From the NCBI GenBank assembly GCA_947444195.1, contig CANEZL010000033.1:1-56624 (forward strand): DNA of 56,624 nucleotides, written 5' to 3'. Below, piece by piece: positions 1 through 7,561 of the stretch (the stretch's first letter is position 1; every line of letters begins with the position of its first letter). Source of the stretch: Methylobacteriaceae bacterium. GTDB taxonomy: Bacteria; Pseudomonadota; Alphaproteobacteria; Rhizobiales; Beijerinckiaceae. The position numbers and the translations under genes are program-made. The notes beneath the pieces were generated by a model. The model made no database searches. It was not told the DNA's origin and worked only from the letters and a program-made list of their open reading frames with translations.

Positions 1-32
1 CGGATGCGCGCAATCGTGTCCACGCCCTTCAT
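1..32 (-). CDS. istA: IS21-family transposase IstA, N-terminal codons only
   Basis: The first eleven residues on the minus strand from the ATG at 32 read MKGVDTIARIR, matching the usual IstA start, which precedes its HTH domain. The rest lies beyond the window edge. IstA is the DDE recombinase that works with the AAA+ helper IstB to move the element. The start is followed upstream by the IS terminal repeats, the expected arrangement for the istA end. Identification rests on a very short stretch plus the terminal repeats. Confidence 0.65.
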   Translation of the reverse strand, partial: MKGVDTIARI

Positions 33-85
33 CCCCCACCACCCGTCCGGTCGTCCCGGAGGGCAGTCTGCGAGAGCAAGCTTCA

Positions 86-141
86 GGGGGTCAGAATTGG
101 ACGCCGATCCCCCGCATCAGGGGGTCAAAGTTGCACGCCGA
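86..141. repeat. IS21 multiple terminal repeats, two 22-bp copies
   Basis: GGGGGTCAGAATTGG... at 86-107 and GGGGGTCAAAGTTGC... at 120-141 both end in ACGCCGA and are 34 bp apart start to start. IS21-type ends carry such repeats as transposase binding sites. The two copies differ at three positions. Confidence 0.7.
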
Positions 142-151
142 AACACAGGCC

Positions 152-292
152 ATGCTCCGGTACGTGGAGGTCAAGGCCATCATGCGGGGCGCCCGGGAGC
201 GCCTGCGCGGGCGGGCGCATGGGGGCTCGCTGCTCCGGCAGGAGGCGGTGGACGAGGCCCTGTTGGCCCGCTTGGTGCCGGCCCGGGACTGA
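152..292 (+). pseudogene. Truncated phage-like gene, C-terminal remnant
   Basis: A short frame starting at the ATG at 152 and ending with TGA at 290-292 gives 46 residues (MLRYVEVKAIMRG..., ending LLARLVPARD). It is charged and helical. The frame is open upstream only to the inferred IS border at about 147, so it is probably the 3' end of a gene cut by the IS21 element. It lies 64 bp upstream of a phage-like gene in the same direction. I do not recognise the family; prophage origin is inferred from the neighbour. Confidence 0.4.
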
Positions 293-356
293 CCAGGAGG
301 GTGGGTGCTCGACACCCACCCTAGCGCGGTCCCGAGGCCCCGGGCACGATGCCGGC

Positions 357-1133
357 ATGGCCAGCGACACCCTCGTCGAGATCAAGTTCCGCGTCGACAC
401 CACGAGCTGGGCCCGTCAGCTCGGAGGCTTCGCGAAAGAGGTCATCCCCTTCGCGGCCTCGTACGCGGTCAACGGGACGGTGTTCGCCGCCCGGGACGCC
501 CTGCGCGACGAGGCGAAGCAGGTGTTCGACCGCCCCATGCCGTTCTCGGTGCAGCAGGCGTTCGGGTACAACATGGCCCGTCTCAACGGCGACCTGAAGG
601 CCCGCATCTACATCCGAGACAGGCAGTCCGCGTTCTACAAGTACCAGATCCTCGGGCGCGGCGGCCTTAGGCTCCCCGGCGACATCGGCCCCGGCCTGAA
701 CTGGCTGTTCGTCCCGGTCGCGCCCGAGCTCGTCGACCCGGCCTCGGGCGGCATCCGGCGCGGCACCCTGCGCGGCCTCGCCCGCCGGGCCGCCCCCAAG
801 GGACAGGGGAAGAAGGTCCACCGGACCACGCGCGCCCGGGACGCCAAGCGGAGGCCCATCTTCTTCGCCTCCGTGTTCGGGACGCAGGCGATCTGGGAGC
901 GCCCGGAACGCACGAAGGCCGCGGGCCGCGCCGCCGGGGCGTGCGGCAGGTGCACAACCTCTCGGCCCCCTGGCTCCTCATGGCGGCCTACAAGCAGGAG
1001 GAGTACCGGCGCCCCTAGTTCTACTTCCAGGGTATCGTCCGGCGCGTACGAGGACCTGCTCACCAGGTTCGAAGAGGCCGTGCGCATGCGCCTCGGGCGC
1101 ATCCTCGCCGACCGCGGCCTGACCGGCCGCTGA
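357..1133 (+). pseudogene. Phage-like structural protein gene with compensating frame changes
   Basis: The frame from the ATG at 357 encodes about 190 normal-looking residues (MASDTLVEIKFRV..., with aromatic-rich and basic segments) resembling small virion or tail proteins of prophages; I infer the class only. From about 941 to 1043 the sensible reading moves to another frame (VRQVHNLSAPWLL..., then EEYRRP, an amber TAG at 1016, then FYFQGIV). It then returns to the first frame for AYEDLLTRFEEAV to the TGA at 1133. In the nominal frame this middle section is Ser/Arg-rich nonsense. The gene is therefore probably decayed, unless the assembly is wrong. Confidence 0.5.
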
Positions 1134-1295
1134 GCCCATCTCGGGCCCATGCGGCCCCATGAGGGGCCATGGCACCCCATGGGCCGGCTGCCCTCGCGCG
1201 TGGGCCGCCAACCCCCTGATCCTCCACCATGATCGCCCGCGGCCCCATGGGCAGGCATGGGTAAGGATGGGGTGCCGGGCGGGCTACGGCCGTGC

Positions 1296-1422
1296 CATCG
1301 GCGTGACGCACCGATGCCATGGGCGTCCCATGGGTCACCATGGACCCGCATGGGCCCGACACCCCATCGGCGCGATGGACCGATGAAGGTGGGCGCGGGG
1401 CCATCGGCGTGGCGCACCGATG
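1296..1422. repeat. Three inverted repeats CATCGG-N9-CCGATG
   Basis: Identical 6-bp arms separated by exactly 9 bp occur at 1296-1316, 1365-1385 and 1402-1422. Two of the spacers are nearly identical (CGTGACGCA and CGTGGCGCA). Constant arm and spacer lengths suggest protein-binding sites or an iteron-like set. Function unknown. Confidence 0.6.
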
Positions 1423-1556
1423 GGTCCGAGGCCCCTGGATGCTCGCCAGGGCCTGCCATGGGCGCGGTGGGTCAATGTACGAACGTGGTGTGCGCGCGTG
1501 CGAGCCCGCTAGGCCGCCCCAGGGCCGGGGACGGGCCGGGTCGACACACCCCCGCC

Positions 1557-2450
1557 GTACCGGGTTGTTTCGCTATCGCACCTCCTCGCCGTTCGAGGGT
1601 CGCCCCGCCCGCCGCCTGCAACAGCACCCCCCGCGCGGTTGCCCCCGTCCGGCTCCCACGCCCCGCGGACCACGGCAACCCGCGGGCCCGCGGCCCCGGC
1701 CTGGGCGTCCGGGATCCCGTGCCCGGCACTCCTCCCTGGGGCAGGCCCCCGCGTCCCCGGGCGTCCCGGCCCCTGGCCCGGCGCGCGCCCATGATGCTCG
1801 GCGCGCCCGCGGTCGCGAGGGGTCTATGAGGGCGGGGGCCCCCTGGGGGCCGGCCGGAGTGCGGGGTTGTTTAGCCATCGTACGCTCGCGCCGTTCGAGG
1901 GTCGCCCCGGGCTCCGCCAGCATCAGCATCCCCCGCGCGGTTGCCCCCGTCCCAGTCCCCCCGCTCATGGACCAGGGCAACCCGGCCCCGCGGCCCTGCC
2001 CCTGCCTGGGGCGGCCCACCCCCGCGCCCGGCACTCCCCCTGGCCGGGGGCCCATGCCATGCCAGGAGGCCCGTCCCCCCGGCCGGCGCGCCACCACGAT
2101 GCTCGGCCCGCCCCGGCCGGCGGGCGGCCTATGAGAGCGGGGGGCCCCGGGCCCCCGGCCGGAGTGCGGGGTTGTTTCGCCATCGCGCGCTCTCGCCGTT
2201 CGGGGACCGCCGCGCCCCCCCGCCAGCATCAGCATCCCTCGCGGGTTGCCCCCAATTCTGGTCCCCGAGTTCCCGTCCCGGACCAACCGTGCAGGCCTGC
2301 TGCCCCCTGGCGAGGTCGCCCGAGATCCCGTCTCTGGGGCAGCCCACCTCACACCCGGAACTTCCTAAGCCGGGGCCCATGCCGACGCAGGCAGCCCGTT
2401 CCCCCGGCCGGCGCACTCCGGTCCCGCCGGCGCGTCCGGCTTTGGAAAGA
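1557..2450. repeat. ~304-bp tandem repeat, three diverged copies
   Basis: Shared landmarks recur in the same order: GGGTTGTTT (1562, 1864, 2169), then a CCGTTCGAGGG-like word, then CGCGGTTGCCCCC, then a CCCGGCACTCC-like word. Periods are 302 and 305 bp. On the minus strand, copies 1 and 2 encode similar peptides (ATARG, then GATLERR, then AKQP) in one open frame. This may mean the unit was once coding, or may be a by-product of GC bias. The third copy is the most diverged. Confidence 0.6.
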
Positions 2451-2559
2451 ATGTACGAGAACGGGTGCGCACGGATGACCCCGAGGCGTCACGTTGCTGT
2501 CTGACACCACTGATGTTGTCGCGTTGCTAGAGAAGCAGGTCGGCAAAGCGATTGTGGCA

Positions 2560-2765
2560 AATTCTACCGTCGTGGCAGTGGCGCATAGTGGGCAATAGAC
2601 GGCTCAACGATTTTTAATCTGCCTTGCTATCATTTGCGAGCAGAAACCTATTTTATAATTAAATAATTATAAAATTATAGATCGCAATTTTACTACAATT
2701 ATAGCAAAATCCATTTATCAGCTTGTGTTAGGTTGTTTGTAATCGAAGATGGGCAGGGAGAATTC
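2560..2765. other. AT-rich island with AT palindrome
   Basis: Composition drops sharply from the preceding GC-rich tract to strongly AT-rich sequence, most extreme at 2610-2710. Within it, ATTTTATAATTA (2650-2661) and TAATTATAAAAT (2664-2675) form perfect 12-bp arms with a 2-bp centre. The island ends at the start of the gene at 2768 and probably holds its promoter. It may also be a silencer-protein target or a replication/recombination landmark; the sequence does not decide. Confidence 0.65.
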
Positions 2766-2767
2766 AG

Positions 2768-3310
2768 GTGATTTTGTACCATTTCACTTCCTTGGGGCAC
2801 GTGCCCCTGATTTTGCGCCATGGTGGCCTGGAAAAGGGCGGTGTCATGGTTGGCGAGGAGGGCGAGCAGAACTTGAACGCCACTTGGCTGACCACGGACC
2901 CAAGTCCTGAGCATGAGTATGGGCTCGGCTTTGGCCAGCTCATCTTACTGCCCGAGCAGTTCCGCGAGAAGGGCGATAAGCCCTGGACGGAGTGCGTGGA
3001 CAAGAGGGCAGTTAGGATCAGCGTGAAGATCCCGTCCCACGATCGGAAGCTAAAGCACTGGATCATGTGGATCCAGGGGCGTCTCGGAAAGGCGATGCTC
3101 GACTGGTACATCGAAGATGGTGGCGGCCGGCAGAGGGCAGAGAAGTGGTACATTTACCAAGGTCTTATCCCACGCTCGTCCTTCTTGAAGATCGAGATTC
3201 GGGGGAACCGGAACCAGTGGGTGGAGGCGACGGAGGAGCAGCTCGACAGCATTCGTCCTCACGAAGCGAAGCGGTCATACTACGTGGAGCCGGCACCGGC
3301 CGAGCACTGA
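2768..3310 (+). CDS. Orphan protein, possible ADP-ribosyltransferase-like fold
   Basis: 180 residues from a GTG start preceded by a good ribosome site (GGGAG about 8 bp upstream). I do not recognise a named family. Visible features are an N-terminal YHFT, a HGGLEKGG turn, WLTTDP at about 60-65, and EKWYIYQGLIP near 143-153. YHFT/H near the start, WLT in the middle and a WY-Q/E-G-IP strand late are reminiscent of ART-like enzymes such as DarT-type toxins. This is inference only. GC content is visibly lower than its neighbours and it sits alone beside the AT island, suggesting horizontal acquisition. No antitoxin-like partner is evident. Confidence 0.8.
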   Translation: MILYHFTSLGHVPLILRHGGLEKGGVMVGEEGEQNLNATWLTTDPSPEHEYGLGFGQLILLPEQFREKGDKPWTECVDKRAVRISVKIPSHDRKLKHWIMWIQGRLGKAMLDWYIEDGGGRQRAEKWYIYQGLIPRSSFLKIEIRGNRNQWVEATEEQLDSIRPHEAKRSYYVEPAPAEH

Positions 3311-3314
3311 CAGC

Positions 3315-3341
3315 GAGGGGCATCCCAGTTGGGGTGCCCTC
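3315..3341 (+). terminator. Possible terminator after the orphan gene
   Basis: GAGGGGCATCCC, loop AGTT, then GGGGTGCCCTC forms a stem with one bulged G, starting 4 bp after the stop codon. It is followed by a pyrimidine-rich but not T-rich run (TTCTGTAACCTTCTCC). Confidence 0.4.
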
Positions 3342-3981
3342 TTCTGTAACCTTCTCCTTACAGAATTTCGCTCGGTCCACTGAGGAGCGGTTCTCTCTCA
3401 GACCTCGTTGACTGAACACGAAGGTCGAAATTCGCACCTGGGTGCTCGACGGGCCTGCGAAGTCCTGACCCTTTGCAGCCCCTCAAGCCTGCCAGCTCAG
3501 CAGTCCGCTCAGTAGGTGGAAGCGGACCTGTAAGCGGCGGCGATGACATCAGCAGCTTGGGGCACATCTGCGACCATATGCACAGCGCTCTCACTGTGAG
3601 TCTGATGGTGCCACGGTTCGGGCCCGTCGACGACGGCAAGCCATGGATCCGAAGATCGCAGAAGCCTTCCCCCGCGGTGCGACGGCCGGTCGTTCATCCG
3701 TCCCCTCTCGGGCCGCCCGTCATCACTGCCCGCGTCACTCGCCAGGGCGACCGCTCCGGTCGACGGCACGACGCCGGACCGCTTCCTGGACGGCCCTGCT
3801 TCAGCGCTCGTACTCGCGCGGGCCGAGGAACTCGACCTGCCCATCTACCTGCCGCCGAGCCAAAACCTAGCGCCCAAGCGGTCGATCAAGACGAGGTCGC
3901 CTTGGCTTCATCGCCCGACAGGTCGCGGCCAAGGGCCTGCCTCCGCAGGACGGTCTGGGAGTGTCGGAGGCTCGCGCTCCC
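3342..3981. other. Long gene-free stretch with gene debris
   Basis: 640 bp with no convincing intact gene. The only recognisable item is an amidohydrolase-like fragment at 3759-3872. Other open frames on both strands lack starts, ribosome sites and family-like sequence. Confidence 0.5.
3759..3872 (+). pseudogene. Remnant of an amidohydrolase (ACMSD-like) gene
   Basis: In one frame the DNA reads VDGTTPDRFLDGPAS, then LVLARAEELDLPIYLPP. This follows the conserved G-T-T-x-x-RFLDDP...ILARAEELxxPIYLHP segment of amidohydrolase_2 decarboxylases/hydrolases. The metal-ligand His of the usual YLHP is replaced by Pro. No start, N-terminus or C-terminus is recognisable around it, so it is a fragment. 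Identification is from memory of the family pattern. Confidence 0.45.
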
Positions 3982-4572
3982 TCAGCCAGCCCCGGTCCGC
4001 TCGCCCGAGAAGGTCAGGGGGCTCGCACGGGACGTCAAGATCGCGCCCGCGATGATGCCGAAATGACGTTCGGCGCGCGGGGCGAAGGCCGATTGGTCGC
4101 CGAGCCAGGCGAGCGCCCCGACCAGCGCGAACAGGTCGGCACCGTCCATGTCGGCTCGCGCCGTTCCCGCGGCCTGGGCCCCGGCGAGGAGGCGTGCGCC
4201 CGCCGCCCGCATCGTGACGCACGAGGCATGCAGCGTGGAGGCCTCGTCGGCGATGGCGGCCGCCATCATGGCCAGGACCCCACGGAAGTCGCTCGCGACA
4301 CCGACGGTCTCGCGCAGGAAGGTCACGAGGGCCTCGTCCGGCGGGCGCGACGCTTCGAGCTCGGCCGCCCGCTCCGTCAGCCCGTCGAAGCTCGTGCGGA
4401 GCAAGGCGTCGAGCAGGACCTCCCGGGTCGGGAAGTGCCGGTAGAGCGTACCGAGGCCCACACCGGCCCGTCGGGCGATGTCGCGAAGCGAGGCGTCGAC
4501 GCCCTGCTCGGTCACCACCTCGCGTGCGGTCGCGAGCAACTGCTCGTAGTTCTTCCTGGCGTCGGCGCGCAT
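3982..4572 (-). CDS. TetR/AcrR-family transcriptional regulator
   Basis: 196 residues. The N-terminal HTH (about 29-50, LRDIARRAGVGLGTLYRHF) is canonical for TetR repressors. The C-terminal two thirds is a helical ligand-binding/dimerisation domain. The gene is divergent from the MDR oxidoreductase at 4661, with an 88-bp spacer holding an inverted repeat (4587-4607) that is the likely operator. It presumably represses itself and the oxidoreductase/monooxygenase pair until a reactive small molecule is bound. The ligand cannot be read from sequence. Confidence 0.9.
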   Translation of the reverse strand: MRADARKNYEQLLATAREVVTEQGVDASLRDIARRAGVGLGTLYRHFPTREVLLDALLRTSFDGLTERAAELEASRPPDEALVTFLRETVGVASDFRGVLAMMAAAIADEASTLHASCVTMRAAGARLLAGAQAAGTARADMDGADLFALVGALAWLGDQSAFAPRAERHFGIIAGAILTSRASPLTFSGERTGAG

Positions 4573-4586
4573 CGACCCGTCTTGAC

Positions 4587-4607
4587 AAGCGGAGCAGTGA
4601 TCCGCTT
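4587..4607. promoter_or_regulatory. Likely TetR operator, AAGCGGA-N7-TCCGCTT
   Basis: A perfect 7-bp inverted repeat with a 7-bp spacer in the divergent promoter region. It overlaps a plausible -35 (TTACTC, 4606-4611) of a rightward promoter whose -10 would be TAGGAT (4628-4633, 16-bp spacer). Overlap of operator and -35 fits repression. Confidence 0.55.
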
Positions 4608-4660
4608 ACTCGGGGCACTGCTCCGGTTAGGATAGCCCATCCCCCGGCAGGGAGAAAGCG

Positions 4661-5668
4661 ATGTCGACGAATACGATGAAGGCCGTCCGACTGCACCGGT
4701 TCGGGGGGCCCGAGGTGCTGCGCTTCGAGGACGTGCCGGTGCCCGCCTTGAACCCGGGCGAGGTTCTGGTCCGGGCGCGGGCCGTAGGCGTCAATCCTCC
4801 CGACTGGTACCTGCGCGACGGGTACACGGCGGTCCCGAACTTCAAGCCGCCGGTCACCTTGCCCGTGATCCCGGGCTCGGACGTCTCAGGCGTCGTCACG
4901 GCCGTCGCCCCGGACGTGCAGGGCCTCTCCGTTGGCGACGAGGTCTTCGGCATGGTCCGCTTCCCGAGCTTCGGCGACAGCGCGGCCTATGCCGAGTACG
5001 TCGCCGCGCCGGCCTCGGATTTAGCGACCAAGCCAAACGGCATCGACCACGTGCAGGCGGCGGGTGCGCCGATGGCAGGTCTCACAGCGTGGCAGTTCCT
5101 GGTCGAGCTCGGGCACGCGGAGCCGAACCCGTTCCAGCCGGTGCCACACAGCCCGGTGCCGCTCGACGGCAGGACGGTGCTCGTCAACGGTGCGGCGGGC
5201 GGCGTCGGGCATTTCGCGGTGCAGTTGGCCAAGCTGCGCGGCGCCCGCGTTATCGCGGTCGCCTCCGGCGGTCACGAGGCCTTCCTGAAGGAGATCGGCG
5301 CCGACCAGTTCATCGACTACACCACGGCCCAGCCCGAGGAGGTCGCACGTGACGTCGACGTGGTCCTCGACACCGTCGGCGGCCCGGCCACCGGCCGCTT
5401 CCTGCGCACGCTCAAGCGTGGCGGCGCGCTGTTCCCGGTGTTTCTGGGCTTCTCGGATGCCGAGGAGGCCGCCGAGCGGGGCGTCACGGTATCGATGGCC
5501 CAGGTGCGCTCGAACGGCGCCCAACTCGCGCAACTCGGGCGTCTGCTCGACGCCGGCAAGGTCCGCGTCGCCATCGACGGCACGTTCCCGCTGGCGGAGG
5601 CGAGCCGGGCGCACGAGCGGGCGGCCCGCGGGCACATCCGGGGCAAGATCGTGCTCACGGTGGCGTAG
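4661..5668 (+). CDS. NADP-dependent zinc-free alcohol dehydrogenase/quinone oxidoreductase (MDR)
   Basis: 335 residues, the normal length for quinone-reductase-type members of the medium-chain superfamily. It has a GroES-like N-terminal domain (about 8-150) and a Rossmann fold with NGAAGGVG (about 176-183) for NADPH. No structural or catalytic zinc ligands are visible, which points to quinone, enone or aldehyde reduction rather than classical alcohol oxidation. The start has a GGGAGAAAG ribosome site. It is followed 12 bp later by an ABM monooxygenase in the same direction, and is divergent from a TetR gene that probably controls both. Confidence 0.9.
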   Translation: MSTNTMKAVRLHRFGGPEVLRFEDVPVPALNPGEVLVRARAVGVNPPDWYLRDGYTAVPNFKPPVTLPVIPGSDVSGVVTAVAPDVQGLSVGDEVFGMVRFPSFGDSAAYAEYVAAPASDLATKPNGIDHVQAAGAPMAGLTAWQFLVELGHAEPNPFQPVPHSPVPLDGRTVLVNGAAGGVGHFAVQLAKLRGARVIAVASGGHEAFLKEIGADQFIDYTTAQPEEVARDVDVVLDTVGGPATGRFLRTLKRGGALFPVFLGFSDAEEAAERGVTVSMAQVRSNGAQLAQLGRLLDAGKVRVAIDGTFPLAEASRAHERAARGHIRGKIVLTVA

Positions 5669-5680
5669 GGGAGCGGCACG

Positions 5681-5980
5681 ATGATCGTCCTGATGGGGCA
5701 CGTCCAGGTGGACGCATCCGACGCGGACGGGTTCCTCGTCGACGTTCGGGCGCTTGCTGGCGCCGCGAGGGCGCGGGACGGGTGCCGGTTCTACTCCGTC
5801 GCGCCGGAGGAGGCGGGCGCCGGGCGGATGCTGGTCGTCGAGCGTTGGCGGGACCAGGCCGCGCTGACGGCGCACTTGGAGGCGCGGGACACCGTGGCGT
5901 TCGTCGCGAAGTGGGCGAGCAGGATGCAGGGCGATGTCCTGAAGTACGACGCCGCCAACGAGCGCTCGCTCATGGCGTGA
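5681..5980 (+). CDS. Antibiotic biosynthesis monooxygenase (ABM) family protein
   Basis: 99 residues with the dimeric alpha/beta-barrel pattern of small ABM/YgiN-like proteins: an N-terminal strand VLMGHVQV, a central CRFYSVAPEE...MLVVERW strand pair, and the helix QAALTAHLEA before FVAKW. Members are cofactor-free monooxygenases or quinol-binding proteins. It lies 12 bp after the MDR quinone-oxidoreductase gene, so a shared role in quinone or aromatic handling is plausible. The substrate is unknown. Confidence 0.85.
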   Translation: MIVLMGHVQVDASDADGFLVDVRALAGAARARDGCRFYSVAPEEAGAGRMLVVERWRDQAALTAHLEARDTVAFVAKWASRMQGDVLKYDAANERSLMA

Positions 5981-6122
5981 CGGCGCCAACGTCTCGCGAC
6001 GGATCGTTCGCGGACCGGCAGGGACCCTCTCGCGAAGGATCCAGCCAGTTGCTGCCCGAGCTCGGCCGTGAGCCCCTCCCCACGGATGAGGCGAGGGACG
6101 CGCCAATTTCGGCTCGAAATTT

Positions 6123-7043
6123 CTAGTAGGTCGCGGGATCGGAGCTGTCGCTGGGCCGTGCGAAGGCTCGCTGCAGCGCCTCGTCCATCGGCAGGTTCAG
6201 GTTGATGCCGCGCGGCGGGATCGGCTGCGTGAACCACCGGTCGTAGAGCGCCTTGCCCTCGGGGCTCGTGTAGAGCTTGGCCGTGGCGGCGTCGGCGACA
6301 GCCTTGAATGGCGCATCCTCCCGACGAAGCATGATGGCGTAGGGCTCGGGCTTCGAGAGCGCCTCGCTGGAGATCTCGAACGCGCCTGGGTCCTTCGCGC
6401 CGGCGACCAGGGAGGCCAGCAGCACGTCGTCCATCACGAACGCCGCCGCCCGCCCGTTCTGGACCATCAGGAACGCCTCGGCATGGTCGACGGCGGGCAG
6501 GATCGTCAGCCCGAGCTTGCGCGCCGTGTTGGCCTCGTTGATCTGCTTCAGGTTGATCGTGCCCGAGGTCGAGACCACGGTCTTGCCCTTCAGGTCGTCG
6601 ATGGTGCGCAGGCCGGCGCCCTTCTTGGCCACGTAGCGGGTGGCCGTGAGGAAGTCGGTGTTGGTGAAGGCAACCTGGTTGCGGCGCTCGAAGTTGTTGG
6701 TCGTCGAGCCGCATTCCAGGTCGATGGTGCCGTTGGCGATGAGCGGGATGCGCGTGGCCGAGGTCACGGCGTTGAGGCGGATGTCGAGCTTCGGCAGGCC
6801 GAGCCGCTCCTTCACCGCGTCCGCGATGCGGTAGCAGATGTCCAGCGCGTAGCCGACGGGCTTCTGGTTACCGTCGAGGAAGGAGAACGGCACCGAGGCG
6901 TCCCGGAACCCCAGGGTGATCGCCCCGGTGTCCCGCACCTTCTTCAGCGTGCCCGTAAGCTCCTCGGCCCCGACCCGGGTCGTCGCCGGTATTGAGGCGA
7001 GCATCATCGTCGCGGCGAGCGCCGCCCTCGTGAAGGTCTGCAT
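6123..7043 (-). CDS. Amino-acid ABC transporter substrate-binding protein
   Basis: 306 residues from the ATG at 7043 (ribosome site AAGAGGA); longer upstream frames are spurious. A Sec signal peptide (about 1-26, ending RVGA before EELTG) precedes a type-II periplasmic binding fold (SBP_bac_3). Segments such as VPFSFLD...PVGYALDI and LECGSTTNN are typical of glutamate/aspartate binders. It is the last gene of an apparent PhzF-RidA-SBP unit, 53 bp after RidA. No permease or ATPase gene is in the window, so it must share a transporter encoded elsewhere or serve another role. Confidence 0.85.
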   Translation of the reverse strand: MQTFTRAALAATMMLASIPATTRVGAEELTGTLKKVRDTGAITLGFRDASVPFSFLDGNQKPVGYALDICYRIADAVKERLGLPKLDIRLNAVTSATRIPLIANGTIDLECGSTTNNFERRNQVAFTNTDFLTATRYVAKKGAGLRTIDDLKGKTVVSTSGTINLKQINEANTARKLGLTILPAVDHAEAFLMVQNGRAAAFVMDDVLLASLVAGAKDPGAFEISSEALSKPEPYAIMLRREDAPFKAVADAATAKLYTSPEGKALYDRWFTQPIPPRGINLNLPMDEALQRAFARPSDSSDPATY

Positions 7044-7096
7044 CGTAGGATTCCTCTTTCTCGCCGAACGGCCAGGCTGCCGCTTCGGAGCGTCGG

Positions 7097-7561
7097 TCAG
7101 GTCACGGCGAAGATCGCGTCGATCTCGACCGGGACGCCGCGCGGCAGGGCGTTCGTCCCGACCGCGGTGCGGGCGTGCCGCCCGTTCTCGCCCAGCGCGA
7201 GCACGAGAAGGTCCGAGGCGCCGTCGAGCACGCGCGGCTGCTGCGTGAAGTCGTCCCGGCAGCGGACGAACCCGCCGAGGCGCAGGCAGCGCGCCCGGTC
7301 GAGGTCGCCGTCGAGGGCGGCATGGACCTGCGCCATGATGTTGAGCGCGCACAGGCGGGCCGCGGCCTGCGCCTTCTCGACCGTGACGCTCTCGCCCACG
7401 ACGCCGAGGAAATGCGGCTCACCGTTCACCACGGGCGTCTGGCCGGCGACGAGCAGCAGCGCGCCGGCGCGTGTGAACGGCACGTAGTTGGCTGCCGGAG
7501 GGTTCGGGGCCGGGAGGGTCAGGCCGGCCGCGGAAAGGCGCGCCAGGACGGCGGCGCTCAT
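7097..7561 (-). CDS. RidA/YjgF-family protein
   Basis: 154 residues, about 20 longer than minimal RidA. The family pattern is visible: YVPFTRAGALLLVAGQTP near the N-terminus, the trimer-forming core, and a C-terminal GVPVEIDAIFAV. The version with NPPAANYVPF and an LGENGRHARTAVGTNALP segment belongs to the larger RidA subgroup, in which the enamine/imine-binding Arg is not always kept. Its ATG overlaps the stop of the upstream PhzF gene (ATGA), implying translational coupling. A role in clearing reactive imines formed by amino-acid metabolism is inferred. Confidence 0.9.
   Translation of the reverse strand: MSAAVLARLSAAGLTLPAPNPPAANYVPFTRAGALLLVAGQTPVVNGEPHFLGVVGESVTVEKAQAAARLCALNIMAQVHAALDGDLDRARCLRLGGFVRCRDDFTQQPRVLDGASDLLVLALGENGRHARTAVGTNALPRGVPVEIDAIFAVT

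Larger units (their letters stand above)
1..147 (-). mobile_element. End of an IS21-family insertion sequence (truncated by window edge)
   Basis: The minus strand begins an istA-like reading frame at 32 and carries upstream of it the repeated terminal sequences typical of IS21 elements (a 22-bp unit at 86-107 and again at 120-141). The likely outer tip on the minus strand reads TGTGTTTCGG, ending at about 147, with a TG terminal dinucleotide. The element interrupts or abuts a phage-like gene fragment that resumes at 149. Only one end is visible; istB and the other end lie outside the window. The exact border is inferred. Confidence 0.75.
1134..2500. repeat. GC-rich non-coding tract with repeated units
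   Basis: About 1.37 kb of extremely GC-rich sequence without a convincing gene. Its first part (1134-1460) is crowded with CCATGG/CCCATGGG-type words. Its second part (about 1557-2450) holds three imperfect copies of a unit of about 304 bp, marked by GGGTTGTTT at 1562, 1864 and 2169. Open frames exist on both strands, but they are cheap at this composition and lack sensible starts. A similar word beginning AATGTACGA flanks the repeats near 1474 and 2450. Confidence 0.7.

Noticed and set aside
1134..1460. CRISPR-like array of CCATGG words
   Set aside because: Spacing is irregular, words are short palindromes, and there are no constant repeats of CRISPR length or cas genes.
3473..4066. 197-codon plus-strand frame
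   Set aside because: It runs antisense into the TetR gene and has no recognisable sequence; the amidohydrolase-like fragment is in a different frame.
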